This document shows positions 58,873 through 64,000 of a stretch of DNA of 64,000 nucleotides, piece by piece. How positions within the stretch are numbered: the first letter of the stretch is position 1; every line of letters starts with the position of its first letter. The stretch lies in assembly GCA_027625915.1 (NCBI GenBank), contig JANTQA010000032.1, positions 15,330,001 to 15,394,000 of the forward strand, given 5' to 3'. Source of the DNA: Anaeramoeba flamelloides (lineage: Eukaryota; Metamonada; Anaeramoebidae). The translations under genes and the position numbers were made by a program. Below the pieces are notes generated by a model. The model ran no database searches and was not told where the DNA came from. It was given only the letters and a program-made list of their open reading frames with translations.

Positions 58873-60402
58873 TTATATATATATAATATTTTTTAAACAT
58901 GAATTCTAAAAATAACTGTGAATTTCATTTGCCATGAATGAATAGACAAAATATTGTTTTTATTTCTCTCAGTATATCTCAAAAATCATTCAAAATTGTA
59001 ACAAAAGAATCAATAAACGTAATATAAATATTAATAAAATAAAGGAAACAATACTTTATTGTGTATATTTATTTGAGTTTGTCACAAAAAAAAAATAATA
59101 TAAAAAAATTGAATTAAAATTTATTTTGATATAATGAAAAACCTTTTTCAAAAAAATCATGATCGATTACAAAAAAATAAAATTGGAAAAAAAAGAATTA
59201 AACAAATACTAATGATTGTACATCAAATATACCAGATACTTTATTAAAAAACTTCTGTATATATTAATTGGGCACTGTTATTTAATTGTTTTTGGTTTGT
59301 CCATTTCTCACAGTTTTTTAAAAATAAATTAGCATTATAATAGAAAGATAACAATCAATAAAGTTATACTATTATAATTCTTAGTAAAAAATTAAAAAAT
59401 GAATGGGTTTATTACTTATTTTAAGTATAAATATTGAATTTATTTTACCAGTTAAACAAATAAAGTTTTTGAAATTGTGAAATAGTAATTTTGGATAAAA
59501 AAAAAAAAAATAATAATTTATAAAGAATTTTGACAAAAGTTAAATAATAAAAAATGAAATAATGTTTTAACAGAATAAAATAAAGTACTAGTAAGTTTAT
59601 AACTGTTTAGAAACGAGAAATTGAATTATGAATTAAGTATAAAAATTCCGTTTAAAACGGGTTTAAGGTATTAAAAATTTTGTAATATAATTGTTATCCT
59701 CACCAGTTAAAGTGGAATTCAGATCACGAAAAAAAATAATGATCACATTAACCAAATTAGTAATTGTGAAAAAAATTTTTTTTTTAAGTAAATAATTTTT
59801 CATTTTTTTTTTATGATCATTAAAAAAATATTATTAGGAGGGGTAATTGATTAAAAATCGGAATAAACTCATTGAATAATGAATTGGGTAACATTGTAAC
59901 AAAGATTTAAAAAAATCAAAAACCGAAATTTTAACGTTACAATTTTTTAAAGGAGAAAATATTAATAAACTTCATACATAACTGTTATTACTAATACCTA
60001 AAATGAATTCTAAATTTGTATCATTTTGATGTTCATTTAACTTAAGTTTGTACTGTGAAATTTTTCTTTATTAATATGAAAAAAAAAATTAAATTTAAAT
60101 TTCAATCATTAAGGTTTAATTCTAAAAAGTGGGGTATAATTACATTATAAAAAATTTTGTGAGCTGATCTAATTTGGAAACACAAAAAAGTGAAATTTTG
60201 ACCAATTTTCTTTCTCAAATAATAATTTTTTTGAAAAAAAATATTTAATTCTTTTTCCAGTTCTTAAAGTGTTTACATTTATAGAAGTTTTTTATCTGAA
60301 ACCAAAATTTATTGTTTTTGAGTCTCAAAAATCAAAAATCAAACTCTTCACATGGGGTCAAATATAAAATCTCCCACGTAAACTGGAAATTGCGATTTTC
60401 CA
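58873..60402. other. Intergenic AT-rich DNA
   Basis: Nothing gene-like seen. Confidence 0.4.
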
Positions 60403-60690
60403 TTGTTTTCTAAAACTTTTAAAGTAATTAAACCATTGCCCTATTTTGTTATATTCATTGAATTCAGTTTTTTAAGTTTTTTCGTTTGCGTTTTTTTTCA
60501 TATCCCAGAAACGAGAAGTATAATTTCAAAAAAATTCGAGGACTTTTTCAAAATACAAAAAATGAAAAAACGAATCAAACGAAAAATAAATATATATAAA
60601 ATCGAAAAACGCGTTTTTATAAATCTTTCGAGGTTTTAAAACGAAAGGTCATACTACCTTTGATATATATATATATATATATATACAAGA
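60403..60690. repeat. Imperfect inverted repeat beside a TA run
   Basis: TTTTTTCGTTTGCGTTTTTT at 60480 pairs with ATGAAAAAACGAATCAAACG at 60562. AAACGCGTTTTT at about 60606 and AGGTCATACTACCTTTGATA before a TA run recall the 58.8 kb island. The 78-codon frame over it starts without ATG and is not called. Confidence 0.35.
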
Positions 60691-61242
60691 GTAAATATAA
60701 AACTGGGATCAAAATTTTTTTTATTGCTCAACAAATTAAAAATTTTCTTAAATTTCTATTTTTGGTGTTTAGAAGTCTCTAGAACGTCTAGTTTTCGAGA
60801 TATTGTCCAAAATCGATTTTTATATACACATTTTTTAATAGTGATTTTTCACAACTATTTTGGGCAATAAATCGAAAAATATAAGATCCCCAAAAAAATG
60901 AACAATTGAGATTGTTTTTATTTTTTTTATATAGTGACCCCCATAGATTAAAATGGATTTTAAAGTTTTTTTTTTTTTGAAAAAAAAAAAAAATTTTTTT
61001 TAATTGTAGGTTTTACTATATCTAAATAATTTAAAATCTTCTACTCCTCACACAGAAAAAAAATACTTATTTACCAGTATTTATCCGAATTTTGGTACCT
61101 TAAGAGGATTTGAATTTTTGAAAAAAAAAAATTTTAAAAGATTTAAAGGTAAATTCAGGTAGTAAACATGTATACTTTAATTGATCAAATTATATATAAA
61201 AATTTTAAAAAAAAATAAAAAAAAAACTATTAATTTAATTGA
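60691..61242. other. Non-coding tract, homopolymer-rich
   Basis: Rich in A8-A12 and T8-T12 runs. Includes CTCTAGAACGTCTAGTTTTC, a short near-palindrome. No gene. Confidence 0.35.
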
Positions 61243-61325
61243 TCTTATCAGGAACCGAACTCCGGCTACACACTTTTCAAATTTTGAGATCTCGGTGCTC
61301 TACCGCTGATCTAATGAGTAATAAT
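61243..61325 (-). tRNA. tRNA-like sequence, probably a pseudogene or SINE head
   Basis: Read on the minus strand it has TAGATCAGCGGTAGAGCACC, one base off a Pol III A box and D arm (GCTC to GATC), then at tRNA spacing GGAGTTCGGTTCC, two bases off a B box. A T10 run follows within 40 nt. The T arm forms four of five pairs. The anticodon stem and acceptor stem do not pair properly (about four of seven), so no anticodon is assigned. Tool confirmation would be needed to exclude a tRNA with an intron. Confidence 0.45.
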
Positions 61326-63293
61326 TGGATATTTTTAAAATTATAAAATTTTGAAGATAATGAAATTGAATTTTTAATTGAGTAATTTTTCTAATATATT
61401 TTTTTTTTGAAAAAAAAAACTCAAGTTTTAAAAGATTAAAAAAATTTTTTTTTTTTTTTCATTATACAAAAATTAATAAATTTAAAATTGAATTGAAAAA
61501 AACGTATAAAAAAATTTTTTTTTTTTGAAAAAATTCATTTTAATAGGAAACTCTAGTAAAAATTTGTTTTTGAATTTTTTAGCATTTTTTTTATATTTTT
61601 CTAGTGATTAAACTATCAAAAATTTGAAAAAATGAATATTTAGATAAAATAAGATGAGGTCTAATAATTTTTTTTTCAAAATATTGGTAATGTGAATTTT
61701 TTTTCTGATAAATTAGAAAAAAATGAAATTTTACTAGAGTTTTCCAATTAAAAAAAAAATTTTTTTTTAAACATTGTTTTTCAGTTAAAATAAAAATAAA
61801 AATCATTTTTTTGAGATGTTTAAAAAAAAATTTTTTTCTTTCAAAGTTACCAATTTTTAGTAGTTTATAAAATATTTCGTAAAAAATTTTTTATATACAT
61901 TTTTTAAAATTTTCAATTTTGAAAAAAGTCAAAAACACCCATTTTAAATACTAAATATTTTCGAAACCACTAACCCTCATAAAGTTTAAATTTAAAAAAT
62001 TCACAAAAAAAATCAAAATAATAAATTTTTGAAAAAAAATTTTTGTCTATCACAAATATATTTTTATATTTCATTTTATCAACTAATATTCACAGTAACT
62101 TATGTATTTTTATAAATAACTTGGATAAAAGTGAAAAAAAAATAAAAAAAAATTCAAAATTAAAAAATTTATAACTATTGTAGTTAAAAATATATTATAA
62201 ATATAATATTTATATAAATCAAAAATGGGAAAATCAAAAGAGTCGTAAAAAAATTTCAAAAAAAATTTTTTTTTTTAAACCTTAATTTTTTCAATTTTTT
62301 TCACCAAAATCATATTTTTGATCAAAAATTACCCTAGTAAGATAATCTTTAAAACACCAAAAAAAAATTTTTTTGTGTAAAAATGTACCTTTTTTAAAAA
62401 TGAAAAATTCTAAATTTCAAAAAAAATTTTTTTTTTGACAAAAAATCTAAAATTGAGAATAAATTCTAAAATAGAGGAGATAAAGAGCTCTAAACTTAAA
62501 AAATCAAATTTTCAGATTATTTTGAATTTAGGGGCGATGAGTAATTCGCCCAGAGATCGAATATTTATAAATTCAATTTTTTTCAATTTATACTCCACTA
62601 CAAGGAAAATTTAAATACCAAAAATTAAAGTTAGCCAAAACTCTACGTTGGATTTAAGTTATACTTCTTTTATAAATTATTTTTTCAAAGTTATCATAAT
62701 TTTATGTAATAAACAAAGGATAGCCAATAAAATCATGAAAATCTGAATACCCCCCTTTTCAAAAATACCGACTTTTGAAAAAAACACCTATTTTCAGGGT
62801 ATTTTTATATTGGAAAAAGTTGAAATGAATTAATTTTTGATTGAAGATTAAGATTGAAAAAAGAATATATGTTAAAGCAATTTGCAGAAAAAAACCGGGA
62901 ACGTATATAAAAACTCAAACATGGAAAAAAATAAAATGATAAAAAATATTCCAAAAACAGATAAAAAATCAGATTTGCAATTTAATTTAGCGATATCTTT
63001 TGATTGAAATATTTTGTATTATTTTCAAATTGAAAAAATATGTTTCCTTTTAGACCATTAAAAAAATACTTGAAAATTATCTCTCTACTAAGTCAATTAA
63101 AAAAATTCAAAAATTTTACAATTAAAAATGAAAAAAATATTACTGAAAAATTTCATTTTTTTTTTCAATTCCTATTAATATCTATTAAAGTTGTAAACCT
63201 CATTGAAAATTGTTATGTATAATAATGTTTATTATATGAGTGTATTTCAAAAATACAAAATTTAGAGATTTTTTTTTGAAAAAATTTTCCTTG
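61326..63293. other. Non-coding tract, homopolymer-rich
   Basis: Only short frames. One GC-richer hairpin, GGGCGATGAGTAATTCGCCC, at about 62533-62552. No gene supported. Confidence 0.4.
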
Positions 63294-63332
63294 TAGTGTA
63301 GTGTAGTGTAGTGTAGTGTAGTGTAGTGTTGT
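63294..63332. repeat. TAGTG pentamer microsatellite
   Basis: About seven units of TAGTG followed by TTGTGT. Beside it (63370-63456) is the right half of a Tc1/mariner-like MITE ending CTTAAAAGTGGAACTAGCAG. Confidence 0.85.
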
Positions 63333-63459
63333 GTATTGGTAATTTCTTTTTACACAAAGAATTTTACTTAAATCTAAATTTTGGGACTTAATTTGAGATT
63401 TTTTGTTTGCCTTAAATTTTGTTGAAAAATTGTCTCTTAAAAGTGGAACTAGCAGTACA

Positions 63460-64000
63460 CCAAAATTCAATTTTTTGAAAAAAAATCTTATTAATAAAAT
63501 TCTAGAAGAAATACTAAATGGAAGATACTGGATTGTTGAAATTTTAATATTTATTTATAAATTAAAATACTCACAAAACAATAAATAAATAATTGCCAAT
63601 ACTATAATATAAAAATAAAAGGGGGTCTATTATAAATATCCTAGAGGGGGAAAAATCAAATCCACTGGTAAATTACTTGAAATATTAAGAATAATTGTTA
63701 ATAGATTAAAAATTCGATATCACAACTTATTTTTTTAAAGGAATTCAACTTCTAAAATATCAATATTTCGAAAAAAAAAAAGATACCAAAATTTAACTAT
63801 GATAGAATTAAAAATGGTAAAATTAAAAAAAAAAAGAAATTAAAAAAAAATGAAAAAATAATTTTCATATTTTTCAAAAATCTTATTTAAATTGAAAATT
63901 TGGTTTTTCTAAAATTCAGATTTTGTAATTTGGGAAATAGTTATTTTTACTAACCCAATTTGAAATTTATTTCAAAAGTTGTGGGAAACACAATCACATT
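63460..64000. repeat. Repeat family A fragment and AT-rich flank
   Basis: 63460-63740 matches the start of 48230-48790 (TTCTAGAAGAAATA, AATACTCACAAAACAA). The remainder to the window end shows nothing gene-like. Confidence 0.4.

Noticed and set aside
62533-62552. GGGCGATGAGTAATTCGCCC as a second tRNA fragment
   Set aside because: It forms a hairpin and shares a few bases with the 61.3 kb relic, but has no A box and no T-arm pairing.
63294-63332. TAGTG array as a telomere repeat
   Set aside because: Only about seven units, internal, and flanked by a MITE fragment; an ordinary microsatellite is simpler.
1-64000. CRISPR arrays, rRNA genes, retrovirus-like or other capsid-bearing elements
   Set aside because: No regular spacer arrays, no rRNA-like GC-rich blocks, and no reverse transcriptase, integrase or capsid motifs seen in any frame.

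Overview
The window is very AT-rich eukaryotic DNA (roughly three quarters A+T or more, full of homopolymers and TA runs) from a free-living protist. Genes are short and sparse, carry small GT-AG introns (about 45-140 nt in most models), and encode proteins with Asn/Lys/Glu/Ser low-complexity tracts. The clearest gene is an RCC1-like protein with a C-terminal BTB domain. From memory that architecture is greatly expanded in anaeramoebids, so an Anaeramoeba-like amoeba is my best guess. It is inferred from style only, with no rRNA or marker gene to confirm it.

Layout. 2.9-5.15 kb (-): a spliced gene with a Gly/Ser/Trp repeat region and a C-terminal double-stranded-RNA-binding domain (dsRBD). 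11.6-16.0 kb: a cluster of seven tiny spliced gene candidates on both strands. 20.3-22.5 kb (-): a large Lys-rich protein of unknown family, with a small divergent membrane-protein candidate. 28.8-31.8 kb (+): the RCC1-BTB gene. 34.9-38.8 kb (-): a six-span AIG1/rolling-stone-like membrane protein and a single-span ER-type membrane protein ending in a KKXX signal. 43.6-44.6 kb (+): two small gene candidates. 49.9-52.1 kb (+): a membrane protein with a long MITE-bearing intron. 54.1-56.0 kb: two small membrane-protein genes and the last exon of a divergent gene. 56.4-64 kb: essentially no gene, one tRNA-like relic.

The rest is mostly old non-coding repeats. Two MITE families target TTAA; one insertion can be compared with an unoccupied paralogous site inside this window. 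A Tc1/mariner-like MITE has TA target sites and CAGCCAGTTCC ends. There are several foldback elements, and larger diverged repeats in direct and inverted pairs.

No operon or linked pathway is evident. The most interesting item is the dsRBD protein with over twenty tryptophans in WG/GW context, which resembles proteins that dock Argonaute. That link is an inference. Many small gene models rest only on open frames plus phase-compatible splice sites and should be read as candidates.
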